From Leptobrachium leishanense (lineage: Eukaryota > Chordata > Amphibia > Anura > Megophryidae), in the NCBI GenBank assembly GCA_009667805.1, contig CM019064.1:107358328-107422327 (forward strand): 64,000 nt of DNA, given 5' to 3'. The notes under the pieces are model-generated. The model ran no database searches. It was given only the letters and a program-made list of their open reading frames with translations, and was not told the DNA's origin. Positions 1-11,024 of the stretch are shown here, piece after piece. Each line of letters begins with the position of its first letter. Within the stretch, counting starts at the first letter, position 1. Both the position numbers and the translations under genes were made by a program.

Positions 1-394
1 AGTCTTCTGATTTTCTGTATCTGGCCAGAATTCCAAAACTGGAAGGGAGGTTGGACAGGGCAGCCAGCAGCACCAGTGAGATACACTGTGGGAGACCCTA
101 TAATAGACACTGGGCATCTCTTGCAAAACAAACAAGGTTTTAGCTTGATTGTGCCATTACAGAGGATTAATTTTCCATATGCAAATCAGCCTGCTCTCAC
201 CTAGAAAGGGTGGCCAGTGCTGATTGCCAAGGACGTCATCCCTGCACGAGAGGTGCAGCAACCCCCGACAATCGTTTCAGCCTTATTGGGCCTCGTCAGG
301 AGGGTATAGCTGACACCCCTCTAGGCACATCAAGCAAGGGGTCCACGTCTGGATGACCCTTTACAATTACAGTGAGAAACAAGGGGGGTGTTTG

Positions 395-480
395 TGAGGG
401 TCCTGAGAACGAGCCATACTTGAAAACGAGAGAAATCTCAATGTATCCTTCCTGGTAAAATCCTTTATAAATAAATAAAC
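395..480 (+). repeat. SINE/LINE-type 3' tail
   Basis: The stretch containing GAGAAATCTCAATGTAT, CTGGTAAAATCCTTT and a terminal AATAAATAAA run matches 50592-50666, the tail of a tRNA-like SINE. Only the tail is shared, as expected if both borrowed the 3' end of one partner LINE. The upstream 170-390 region differs. Confidence 0.5.
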
Positions 481-1002
481 GAGCAACAGCACAATGGCCT
501 GCTCTACTTCCTATTGTGCAGGAAGGAATGTTTAGACTTGGCACAACAATGAAAGCATCAGATAATAAAGTTAAATTCAATGCTCTCACTTATGCATGAA
601 GAAGTGTGTATGTGGAGGGGTTTGGTAGTAAATTACAACGAATCCAGAAAAATCACATGTTTAATGTTAGTTGAGGTCCAGTGTGATTTTTTTATTTGAG
701 ATGCTGTGTGTATATATATACCAACAACTAGGGATGAGCTGTTCGGTTCGGATGGTTCGGAATTCAATCCGAACTTAGCCTGTTCGATTAGATCGCGAAC
801 TCCGAACATTTCCGAGTGTTCGCCGCATGTTCGACCACAATGCATCACAATGGACCACAATGCATTTTCCCACTGGCCTGAAGCTCGTAATTGGCTACAG
901 CCTTGCACCTGACCACAGGTCTGGTGTAAGACAGGTTCAACAGTATGCCAATCACGGCTCAGAGTCCTGATTGGGCAAATTTTGTTGTTACGAAATGTCT
1001 GT

Positions 1003-4000
1003 TGTTACGAAATGTGCAGTAGAGCGCAGCGTTGCTATTTGTAATCTATGTCAGATGAGGCTTAAGCGTGGGAAAGATACCGGACACTTGGGTACCACGT
1101 GCTTGAGGCGACATATGAACATCTGCCACACATCCCGTTGGCGCAAAACTTTGCGTAGGTCCTCCTCCTCCTCATCTGTCTCTACCCCCATTGTATGTCC
1201 TGCCATGTCATTGCCTACAACCTCCACCGACAGGGATGATGCTACAGTAATGGATGTACCAAGTCCTTCCTCACAATGTGACATCATCCCAGCAGCTGAA
1301 GATTTACGCAGTCAGATTACGTTGCCGCAGCTGCTGCAGCGAAAGAAAAAATATAGTCCCAACCATCCCCAAGCACAGCGTCTAAATGACAGCTTAGCAA
1401 AATTACTCGCATTGCAGCTGCTGCCTTTCCAGCTGGTGGACTCTGCTCCCTTCCGTGAATTTGCTGAATGTGCTGTACCACAGTGGCAGGTTCCAAAACG
1501 CCATTACTTTTCATGCAAGGCCATTCCAGCACTATAACAGCACGTGGAAGACAATCAGGATTATTCAAAGAGATTCGAAAAATCACCGCACGTTCGGTGA
1601 CTTTTCATTCTCTTCAATTCGGTTCCTTTTGCCGATCCCATTTCGGTGACCCTGCGGTGTATTCAGCAAACACCACAGGGTCCACGAATTGCAGGGAAAA
1701 GCTGCCGTAAACCCACCGAAAACTAACCGCAAAACCCACCGAATGCACGCTGAAAAGCCACAAAAACATCTGGATAAACCCGTCAAAAAGCCCGAGCAGG
1801 AGCCGATCGCACACAGCCGAAGCAGCCGAAGTAGCTGAGACCGCAGACAGAGGGAGGTGAATAAATTAGCAAAACCATTTGTATGAATGTGAAATTGAAT
1901 CGCTGTTTGCAAAGAAACTACTGAGCGAAAATGTCTGAAATTTACACAGGAGGTCCAGGGAATGATAATAAAAAGGTCTGTTACAAAAAAATAAGTAAAC
2001 TGAAAAAAAATTAAAAACAAATCTAGACTTCTAAAAAAAAAAAAAAATTCAGAAAAATGCTTAAAGTATCCTAAAAAATCTATAAATAAAGAGACTCTTT
2101 ACTGCAGAATTTTATAATGAACGGTTTATTAGATATTGAATTAAAACGGGAATATTTTTAACATTGAAGTCTATGGGATTCTCCTGAATTAATTTGCCGA
2201 ATTAAACCACCGAATGGCAGGGCATTAGGGAAACCTTTCACTGCTGGTTTGTGTTCTCTGAATAGCCGAAGCAGTGCTTTTTCATGGGGATTTCACTGCC
2301 CTCGAACAGGGACCGAACAGGCACCGTATGTTCAGGCAATTCGCTAGGATTTGGCGAATTGCCTGCTCTCTGGATACCCGAATGGTCAGGAAAGGTAACC
2401 GAACGCTGATTTTCAGCGTTCGGTTACCTTTCTCAAGCAATTCGGAGCTCTTTGAATAACCCTGAATGTTATCCAGTCATTGGGAAAGGCAGTCAGCAAC
2501 AAGGTGCATGTGACTTTAGACACGTGGTCCAGCAAGCATGGACAGGGTCGTTACATTTCCTTCACGGCACACTGGGTAACTCTGATTGCAGCTGGGAGGG
2601 ATCCAAGACGGGGCTCTGTGCTGGAGCTTGTTCATCCACCACGCCTCCAGAAAGCTGCTTGTATGAGGTCTGTCTGCTCCACCACCACCACCTCTCCCTC
2701 TTCCTCCTCCTCCTCCTCCTTCTCTGTCTCTGGCGAAGTGGCAGTTAAACCGACGCCTGACAGGGTCTACGCAATGGCTCAAGCAAAAAGATGTCATACT
2801 CTGCTTGAGCTGGTTTGTTTAGGGGACAGGAATTCTGTCAGCTCTGCAGGGGCAGGTGCAGAGATGGTTAACACCACGCCAGCTTCAGCTGGGAATGATC
2901 GTCTGCGATAATGGCAGCAACCTTCTCTCCGCCCTACGCAAGGGTAAACTGACGCATGTACCATGCATAGCACATGTCCTAAATATAGTGGTACAGCGTT
3001 TCCTAACCAAGTACCCAGGGCTGCCAGAGCTTCTCATCCAGGCCAGAAAAGTCTGCAGCCACTTCAGACGGTCATTTTCAGCAAGCGTTCGCCTGGCAGA
3101 AATTCAAAGAGAATTCCACCTTCCCACAAACCGTCTGATCTGTGACATGCCCACCAAGTGGAACTCGACATTAGCAATGCTGCAGCGTCTGCACAAGCAG
3201 CAGAGGGCCATCAACAAGTACCTGTGTGAGTATGGCACAAGGACAGGTTCAGGTCAACTTGTTTTTTCCCCCCCCGCAGCGGCTGATGATCAAGGATGCA
3301 TGCACTGTACTGTCACCATTTGAGGAGGCAACGAGGATGGTGAGCAGGGACAGTGCATGCATCAGTGACACAATTCCTTTAGTGTTCCTGCTGGAGCACA
3401 CTCTGCGGGGAATTATAGATGTGGCTCTAGAGGCGGAGCAGCGGGAGGAAGAGGAGGCCTTCCCTAGCTCTCAAGGCCCCAGTCTTTTCGCAGACAGCAT
3501 TCCAGCGGGTCCTACTCCGATCAGACAGGAGGAGGATGAGGAGGAGGAGGAGTATTTAAGTAGTGGGGGCTTTGAAGGTGGGGATTCCTCAAGGGAGGGA
3601 TTCATGTGCCCAGAAACACAAGGGCTAGTGCGTGGCTGGGAGGAGGAAGTGCACGATGCGGTCATCCTCATTGACCAGGAAGACTCGGAAGCTAATGCCA
3701 CCTCCAACCTACGCTGCATGGGCTCCCTTATGATGCAAAGCCTGCTAAAGGACCCCAGGATTCGTGCTATCAAGGAGAGGGATCATTACTGGTTGGCAAC
3801 CCTTCTTGATCCACGATACAAGGGTAAAGTTGCAGAGCTCATCCTGCCCGCACAGAGGGAGCACAGGATGTAAAAACTTGAGGACGCTCTAAAGCGACAC
3901 TTGTGTAACACCTTTGCAGGCACTGGTAGATTACCAAGTGCTGACACACGTGCTTCTGAGGCTGCGGATGATCAGAGGAATAGTGGTGAAGGCCAGGGCC

Positions 4001-4386
4001 GCTTGACTGATGCATTTTTAATTTTTTTTAGTCCTCGACGCCCAGGGACGTCAAATGTAGGCACCCATCGCCAGCGTCTTCACCATATGGTGCAGGACTA
4101 CCTAGGGGCAAGGGCAGACCTGGATACCTTTCCAGCAGATGATCCACTGGCTTACTGGGTGTTGAGATTGGATCACTGGCCAGAACTTAGCCAATATGCT
4201 ATGCAGCTACTAGGTTGCCCTTCATCCAGCGTGCTTTCTGAAAGGACGTTCAGTGCCGCTGGAGGTTTTGTCACAGACAAAAGAGTGCGTCTGTCCACCG
4301 TCTCTGTAGACCGGCTGACATTTATAAAAATGAATCAGTCCTGGATCAGCAGTTATCAATTCCCTGATGCTGACGTAACGGAATAG
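1003..4386 (+). pseudogene. hAT transposase (ZBED type), interrupted pseudogene
   Basis: A hAT transposase would bind the transposon ends through a BED zinc finger and cut with an RNase H-like core. Remains of the BED finger lie at about 1030-1130 (CNLC, then HMNICH). A middle portion follows at 2465-3323 (VHVTLDTWSSKHGQG, IVCDNGSNLL, CDMPTKWNST), then an acidic insertion at about 3430-3570 and the C-terminal dimerisation region at 4140-4370 (SERTFSAAG; LTFIKMN). The frame is broken by the 909-bp insertion at 1556, by frame changes near 2830 and near the T/C homopolymer run at about 3265-3278, and by a TAA at 3871-3873 that replaces a lysine codon of the sister copy. The N-terminal acidic region present in the sister (62565-61965, minus strand) is absent. 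It cannot encode active enzyme. Family assignment is firm; exon structure is not known. Confidence 0.9.
1556..2464. mobile_element. 0.9-kb inverted-repeat element, copy 1 (Harbinger-like?)
   Basis: The terminal inverted repeats are CAGGATTATTCAAAGAG at 1556 and the complement of CAGGGTTATTCAAAGAG ending at 2464. They are flanked by a 3-bp duplication AAT (1553-1555, 2465-2467). The undisturbed target is in the sister hAT at about 61523-61525, proving insertion into the transposase. A near-perfect hairpin lies just inside the right end (about 2394-2431). There is no coding capacity. A second copy lies inverted at 55044-55922. A 3-bp duplication fits PIF/Harbinger or CMC; AAT is not the canonical Harbinger TWA, so the superfamily is left open. 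Confidence 0.85.
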
Positions 4387-4424
4387 ATCGGGGATGTCTT
4401 CTGCATGCACAAAACCTCCAGCAC

Positions 4425-5240
4425 TGAACTCTTCCACGATACCACAAAAGGGTTACGGTGTGAATGCACTTGCTGCCATGAAAGGCACAATATTTGGCTG
4501 CACTGACGCCTGTGCCAGTTTTGTATCATTTAAATTTTTTGAACAGCAGGGTCCAACCCTGCACTCTTCCACAATACCACAAAAGGGTTACGGTGTGAAT
4601 GCACTTGCTGCCATGAAAGGCACAATATTTGGCTGCACTGACGCCATATCTTTTTAATATAGGACCACATGGTCCACCCCTGCATTCTTCCACAATACCA
4701 CAGAGGGGTTACTGTATGATGATACTTGCTGGCCTGGCAGTCTTGCACCAAAGGCAGAATATCTGGGTGCACTGACGCCTTGACCAGAATCATATCTTTT
4801 CAATATAGGACCACATGGTCCACCCCTGCATTCTTCCACAATACCACAGAGGGGTTACTGTATGATGACACTTGCTGGCCTGGCACCAAAGGCACAATAT
4901 CTGAGTGCACTGACGCCCATTACCAGATAAAAAACTTTTCAATATAGGACCGCAAGGTTCACCCCTGCATTCTTCCACAATATTACAGAGGGGTTACTGT
5001 ATGATGACACTTGCTGGCCTGGCAGTCTTTCACATAAGGCAGAATATCTGGGTGCACTGACGCCTTAACCAGATGCATATCTTTTTAATATAGTACCGCA
5101 AGGTTCACCCCTGCATTCTTCCACAATACCACAGAGGGGTTACTGTATGATAGTACTTGCAGGCCTGGCACCAAAAGCACAATATTTAGGTGCACTGCCA
5201 CTGACGCCTGTATCAGATTCATATCCTCAGAGGGGTTACG
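4425..5240. repeat. ~138-bp tandem array in the 3' part of hAT-1
   Basis: About six diverged units, each with a TTCCACAATACCACA block, a GGGTTACTGTATGATGA block and a CACTGACGCC block, recur at 135-146 bp spacing. It is the same satellite as 58021-59410 in the sister hAT, in the orientation expected from the opposite direction of the two elements. ORFs across it are by-products of the repetition. Confidence 0.9.
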
Positions 5241-6170
5241 GTGTGACGGCACTGTTGGGGACGCTAAAGGACCAATTTTGAAGCACCTATTGTTACTTTC
5301 ATCCAAAGCCTGCATAAGTTTCACAACAATTTTTCCAAAAAAATCAGTAAACTTTTTCTGAGTGTACGAAAATGTCTCCTCTTTTCATACAGACTGCCGC
5401 CCCTTGCAGTTGTTTATGGATAGATTAAAGGAAAAGCATTTACCGTTATTTGAAACGTCATTTTTTTGTTTTTTAGTGTTTCTATACATCCTAGAAATCC
5501 GCCACTTCACGGGCAGGTTATGGGGACCTCCTAGGCACGATATTTGAAGGAATTTTTGGTTTTTATTTTTAACCCTTATTTCATAGAAAACTCACTGTCC
5601 CTTTAAAAACGTTTTTCTTTAAACTTTTTGTCCTTGTTTCCTGTCCCCCAGGGCACTACCCGGACCCCCATACACCTTTTATGGCAAATATCTAGCAAAA
5701 TACCGAATTTTCAGCCCCATTGACTTGCATGGAGTTCGAGTTCGGGTTCGGGTTCGGGTTCGGACCCGAACATATGGGAAGTTCGGGTTCGGGCCCGAAC
5801 TGAACTCGGGGGGTGTTCGGCTCATCCCTACCAACAACCACAGAATAATAGAGTGACAAGGATTGTAAAATTAAATTCATTAATTTTTAGGATAATATAC
5901 ACAGGTTTAAGATATCAGTAATAAGGACTATGGCCGAATAAGAAATATTCAAACACTGGTGAGAGGTGAAAAAAAAATGAAACTTTGAGTTTTAGGAATA
6001 ATGAAATATAGACTAACAAAATCTCAAAAGTCAACAAAGGCGGATCTATAATTATACAAATTAAATGGATGCCTAAGGCCTCTCTCATACGGTGACCTTA
6101 CATCATGACATTTGTATATATTGTTTATAAGTGGCGTAACCCTTATCTCTCAGGAACCCTGGCCATTTTT

Positions 6171-7378
6171 GATGTTGGAGTCTTCTGGTTTTCTGTATCT
6201 GGCCAGAATTCCAAAACTGGAAGGGAGGTTGGAGAGGGCAGCCAGCAGCACCAGTGAGATACACTGTGGGAGACCCTATAATAGACACTGGGCATCTCAT
6301 GCAAGGGACATATTATGCAATGCCAGTTTTGCTCTTGCAGGCCCTGTGCAGCATGTCACACAATGGAGGTGGACATCACATCCCAGCACATACCTGGTGT
6401 TGCAGTTCATGGAGAAGTGCTGGTGGGAAGAAGGTCCTATCAGGAGCAACAGGGAAGTAATAAAAATGACATCCAGAAAATTCTGTCTTCTGGACTTCAG
6501 AATTCTGGGTAAGGGAGCTCCACATTTCACTATGCACATGGAATTAATTTGTTCCTTCATACGTTCACATAACATTTCTACCAAGATAGGGGGAATTCAG
6601 GTTAATTTCTGCATTTTTTGTATAATTGGAAGAATCTTACATTTGAGCTTTGCCTAATGTCTCACTAATTCTATAGGCACCTATAGAATGCATGAGGAAA
6701 GTCACGGATACATAATTAATCAGCTAAGGATATAAAGTAGTGTTGTATAACCCTTATTTGTTTTGTCATGGTGAAAAAGATGCTCTGTGTGTTATATACT
6801 CAGGAGCAAAATATCAGTCTATTGTGCAGGAAGGAATGTTTAGACTTGGCACAACAATGAAAGCATCAGATAATAAAGTTAAATTCAGTGCACTCACTTA
6901 TGGATGAAGAAGTGTGTATGTGGAGGGGTTTGGTAGTAAATTACAATGAATCCAGAAAAATCACATGTTTAATGTTAGTTGAGGTCCAGTGTGATTTTTC
7001 TATTTGAGATGCTGTGTGTGTATATATATATATATGTACCAACAACCACAGAATAATAGAGTGGCAAGGATTGTAAAATTAAATTCATTCTTTTTTAGGA
7101 TAATATACACAGGTTTAAGATATCAGCAATAAGGACTATGGCCTAATAAGAAATATTCAAACACTGGTGAGAGGTGAAAAAAAAATGAAACATTGAGTTT
7201 TAGGAATAATGAAATATAGACTGTAACAAAATCTCAAAAGTCAACAAAGGCGGAACTATAATTATACAAATTAAATGGATGCCTAAGGCCTCTCTCATAC
7301 GGTGACCTTACATCATGACATTTGTAAATATTGTTTATAAGTGGCGCAACCCTTATCTCTCAGGAACCCTGGCCATTT
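6171..7378 (+). repeat. Tandem ~1.2 kb repeat, copy B (empty hAT site)
   Basis: This is the direct repeat of copy A. It keeps the uninterrupted sequence across the hAT-1 target at 7039-7046. A TA microsatellite (about 7019-7035) sits next to the target, matching the shorter TA run at 712-720. The end at about 7378 (CCCTGGCCATTTT) corresponds to 6170. No gene is seen. Confidence 0.85.
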
Positions 7379-7697
7379 TAGCACTTTAGCTATTGGGCAC
7401 TTTTTAATGATTTTTCAATAAAGCATCCGTTTTACTTCATTGTTTAAGTCCTGGAGTGTGTCCTTCCTGTTGGTTTTTGTATGACTTTTTGGATTTTGTG
7501 CACCCAGGCATCCTTATAGTTTCCGTGGTTCTGTGCAGGTTGGTCATGCCTACCTACTAGCTGATGAGGGTTCAACAAACCAGAAACAGTGCTGTCCTAG
7601 GAGTGGTTTTGACCAGTTGCATAAACCTTATCTCTGCTACAAATCCACAGTGTGGCATAGCATTGATTTTAGGGTTCTGTGTAATAACAGATCCAGG

Positions 7698-7850
7698 ATG
7701 CATAAAAGTGAGACTGAGGTCATTTGCATATCCTACCCAGAGTTCCTTGCTGCATATGGGGAATGTGGCACAAGAGCTCTGGGATGCAATTCATCGAATT
7801 GCTGTGATGTGCAGGTGGCTTCTGCAATATTAAACACTATATATATATAT
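7698..7850 (-). repeat. Dispersed repeat with octamer ATGCAAAT, copy 1
   Basis: On the minus strand the order is ATATTGCAGAAGCCAC, CACATCACAGCAATTC, CCCAGAGCTC, ATGCAGCAAGGAA, then ATGCAAATGAC. The same order appears at 17128-17260 and 28255-28385 on the plus strand. The family is not identified. The perfect octamer is the POU-factor (Oct-1) consensus, but a regulatory role is not shown. Confidence 0.7.
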
Positions 7851-7854
7851 ATAT

Positions 7855-8020
7855 CAGGCCTCAAAATATCCACTCGCCTGCTCGCATTTGGCGAGTGGAA
7901 ATTACATGAGGGCGAGTGGGAATGCAGAGGCATGGCTGTATAGGAGTTAGGTGGGGCAACTAGTGGCGAGTAACGCTTAAGGCCTGGCTAGTAGCTTGGG
8001 AATTGAAATTTTGAGGCCTG
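7855..8020. mobile_element. Short hAT-like MITE (CAGGCCTCAAAAT ends)
   Basis: The inverted termini CAGGCCTCAAAATATCCA (7855) and the complement of CAGGCCTCAAAATTTCAA (ending 8020) bound 166 bp without coding capacity. Both flanks are TA-repeat sequence, so an 8-bp target duplication is compatible but cannot be delimited. A longer, older relative lies at about 26921-27690. Assignment to hAT rests on the CA...TG ends and is tentative. Confidence 0.7.
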
Positions 8021-8225
8021 TATATATATTTTGAAACTTTACCAAGGAAACTCCTAGAAATAAACACTAAACAGCAAAGCAGAAGGGTTAGAATGGGTTG
8101 GGTGGGGACCAGGATGGGTTGTCACAAATACTGAACAGTGGAATAACATGGTCAAGTCAGGTAAACACATAGAGGAAAGATCATAGGCCCATAAAACAAC
8201 AGAAAAACATATAACACCACAGACA

Positions 8226-8516
8226 ACATCAAGGGCTCGTACTCATGCACGTCTGCCAATGTGGTGTACATGATCCAGTGCACGGCCTGTAATAAGGGCT
8301 GCTATAATGGTGAAACCCCGGTGGGACATCACTTTAGTCTAACAGGCTACTCCTTCCAAAACCTCAGGATTAAAATCCTCAAAGGAAATTTTAACAGGCC
8401 ACTCCTTCCAAAACCTCAGGATTAAAATCCTCAAAGGAAATTTTAAACATCCTCATGAACGTAGGATATTTGAAATAAAAATTATCACCAATTGTAGCAC
8501 TATAAAAGAAGGACCT
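8226..8516 (+). pseudogene. Penelope-like element, GIY-YIG endonuclease remnant
   Basis: In the frame starting near 8234 the translation contains SANVVYMIQCTACNKG followed by CYNGET, the start of the Cys-containing GIY-YIG endonuclease of Penelope-like retroelements. It then reads GHHFSL and, after a frame change, HERRIFEIKIITNCST and a GPKGL-like end, the usual closing part of that domain. The helical core between the two is shortened. A 52-bp direct duplication (about 8340-8391 and 8392-8443) breaks the frame. The reverse transcriptase is absent, consistent with 5' truncation. The right side is cut by the element beginning at 8519. Confidence 0.72.
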
Positions 8517-8518
8517 AA

Positions 8519-9711
8519 GGGGCTATTCAGAGAGCACCGTCAGGTCACCAATATTGCGGTGCTCTCTCGTTCCCCACAAAATCTACAACTGCCAAAAAAG
8601 ACCCCGGCTAAATAGTTTTGAAATTTTGTCCTGAGATTAGAAATACCCCATTTTTACATGTTTTTGCTTTATAACACTTTCACTGCTAAACCAGTTCACC
8701 TCTGTGCGCTGAACTCATTCTGACTGTTTTATGCTCATAATTTTTAGATGCCAGCTTAGGTCCTATTTAATTAACCCCTTAATGACTGCTGATGTACCAT
8801 GTACGTCCTGCCCACGGGTCTCCCTTAGACCCGCGGACGTACAGTACATAGTACGTCTGTGACTCCTAACCCCCCTCCCGCTCGATACTTACCTCCCTCG
8901 CTGGCTCCAACAGAGTTCTGTAAGGGAGGAAGCCTGCCCCTCTGCTTTAGAGGGGCCGGTGAACATGATGACGTCACCATGCTGCATGGTGACGTCATCG
9001 GCAGGCACCCCCCTGGTGCCTGCATTGAAAACCAGGAAGTGGAGGGGGGCTCCTCTATCTCTGCAACCATGACACCTAGAAACTTGAGTCTCCCCTTTTC
9101 AGCGGTGTATAAAGTTAACAGTTAACATCCAAAGGATCCCCCACATCATCCCCCGATGTCAGTGGGAGGGGGGTGACCCGGAGGCTTGGCTGACGTCTTT
9201 GATGTCAGCCACCTCCATGTCTGAATCGCAATTCAGCGCCGACTGGCACCGAATCGCGATCAGGCAACGTAGGGGTTAATGCGGCCTGAAAAGGCGGGGC
9301 AGACTTCCAGTTTGCCTGTCCGCCGTGGGAGCCCAGTGAGGAAGGTGAGTTTTGGGAGGGAGGTTAGGGGACCCGGACCATGTACGTCCGGGGGTCTATG
9401 GGAGACCAATGGCTATGACGTACATGGTACGTCCGCGGTCCCTAAGGGGTTAAACCTGCCAAATGAAAACACTGTGCATCAGGGCATTTCTGCTGTACAG
9501 TGTTCTCTGAATTGGTTACCTATTGCTTCTCTAGTGGGACTTTCACTGCCACCGAACAGCACTGTATTTCGCTAAATTTGACAAACTGCTAGCTTTTTGA
9601 ATTCCGTGCTCTGCGGTGAATGGTGAATTCACCACAGGGTCGGCGAATTCAGCTCGCCAGAGTGCGCCAAATGAAATTTCGCTGAAATTTTGGTGCTCTT
9701 TCAATAACCCC
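8519..9711. mobile_element. Inverted-repeat element (GGGGYTATT...AGAGCACC ends)
   Basis: GGGGCTATTCAGAGAGCACC at 8519 and the complement of GGGGTTATTGAAAGAGCACC ending at 9711 match at 17 of 20 positions. The ends resemble those of the 0.9-kb element (1556, 55044), and the inner right part shares its ACCACAGGGTC and GAATTC blocks, so it probably belongs to the same superfamily. A 3-bp duplication (CTA versus TTA) is uncertain. Much of the interior is the nested TTAA element 8771-9453, preceded by a reversed fragment (8575-8770) of the 14248-15492 family. Confidence 0.65.
8771..9453. mobile_element. TTAA-flanked MITE, copy a (piggyBac-like)
   Basis: It begins TTAACCCCTTAATGACTGC and ends with the complement of TTAACCCCTTAGGGACCGC. 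The inverted repeats extend about 40 bp with scattered differences, and the duplicated target is TTAA, as for piggyBac or Kolobok elements. It contains perfect hairpins, e.g. 15-bp arms at 8967-8981 and 8985-8999. There is no transposase. Confidence 0.8.
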
Positions 9712-10573
9712 TTTATTATGCCACTGGTATACAGTATCTGTGCTTGGTGCTGTCCTAAGCACTCATAAATCCTGCTGATCCTTGATATCAAATTAATACG
9801 AACATGTATATAAACATGAAATAGACTAAAATATTCTTTACCTATCATTCCTATTTATGTCAATAATAATAATTATAATAATGTCATTTAGATATAAAAA
9901 AGAAAGTAACTTAGTTACACCAATTGATTTCTAACAACATTTAATATGGCTTAGAGACTGATTGGGAGTTTTATTGATTTTCAAATGCACCCATTAAATA
10001 TTGTATACTGGAACTGTAAAAGAAAGGACAAATGACGTTTGCCTCCAATCGGCTGCCCTAAGCCCTGAGAACATGATATGTCTATGTATGGCCTTTAATG
10101 CTCTGACAGGGTAAAGAACCCTCCCTGAGTTTTCTCTAGCCTGTCTAACTAAAATCTTAATTTCCCTTATTATTTATTTTAACCAAACTCCGTACTTCTT
10201 ACACTTCCACAATGCCGTTATTGGAAACCAATTCCCAAAACTGAACTAGTTCATGTGGCGTCTAATCAGTGCTTTACAAACAGATAAGATTACATTTCAA
10301 TCCCGCTTTTTACACATAATACCTTAATGACTCTTTCACCTGCCAACTGACATTGTGTCCTGTTGCTAAATCTGTGGTATAAAATTATTCCCAAATCCTT
10401 CCAATGTAACATTTGCTAATACTGCGGTCAGGGGGACTAGGAAGAAAATTCAGTTATGTTCAGTGGAAATACATTATTTCTAAGAGAAACTATATCCTGG
10501 TGGAAAAACTCAGAAATTCAAATTGAATAAATTGAATTTTGACATAATTTGAGCATTCTTAATTTGACTAACA
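9712..10573. other. Anonymous AT-rich sequence
   Basis: No ORF of note, repeat family or RNA gene is recognised here. ORFs in this stretch have no recognisable composition or motif. Confidence 0.6.
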
Positions 10574-11024
10574 TCAACCCCTTCACTACCGATATCGAGC
10601 TATATCGGGCTTCAAAGGCACCAACTGGTGCCCCGATATCGAGATATCTCGGGATGCTGATCTGCAGTCCAAAAGCAAATGAAATTCGTTTGTTGCAGAC
10701 AAATTTTGTTTGCTTTTGGGCTGTAGAAGGTGCCCCCAAAGTTTGATCCCTGTGGACATAATGCCCAAAAAGCTAACACTGTAAAATTGGCAGCTCAAAG
10801 CTCTGAAATATCAGGCTTTCAGCAGCCGAAGCAGGGAAAAAAAGAAGACTATAGACCAGGCGCTCAAACCTCTGTAACTCAATTTGGCTGTATTTGTCGC
10901 CATCTACTGGCCAAAATAGGTTATTTACAGTCAGAAATACAATGGGTATACGCTCAAATATTTCTTACTTTACAGTTAATTAAAAATGATTTTACAAAAA
11001 AAAACACTGGTTTCTGAGAATGGT

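Larger units (their letters stand above)
729..5830 (+). mobile_element. hAT-1: BED-finger hAT DNA transposon, degenerate
   Basis: The ends are inverted repeats, TAGGGATGAGC at 729 and GCTCATCCCTA at 5820-5830. They are flanked by an exact 8-bp duplication CCAACAAC (721-728 and 5831-5838), the hAT hallmark. Copy B of the host repeat keeps a single CCAACAAC at 7039-7046, the unoccupied site. Both ends carry subterminal runs of TTCGG/GTTCG motifs, densest at 5729-5820. Inside are a transposase pseudogene in sense orientation (about 1003-4386), a 909-bp foreign element (1556-2464) and a tandem array (about 4425-5240) downstream of the transposase. Compared with the sister copy at 57242, the N-terminal coding part and the 81-bp array are missing, so this is an internally deleted copy. 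Confidence 0.95.
1..6170 (+). repeat. Tandem ~1.2 kb repeat, copy A (split by hAT-1)
   Basis: Positions 1-120 match 6179-6298, about 514-728 match about 6823-7046, and 5831-6170 match 7039-7378, all in the same orientation and at high identity. The window starts a few bases inside this copy. It is interrupted at 729-5830 by a hAT transposon. The middle (about 127-513) does not align to copy B and looks like a replaced or independently inserted segment containing an ATGCAAAT motif and a SINE-like tail. No coding capacity is seen. Confidence 0.85.
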
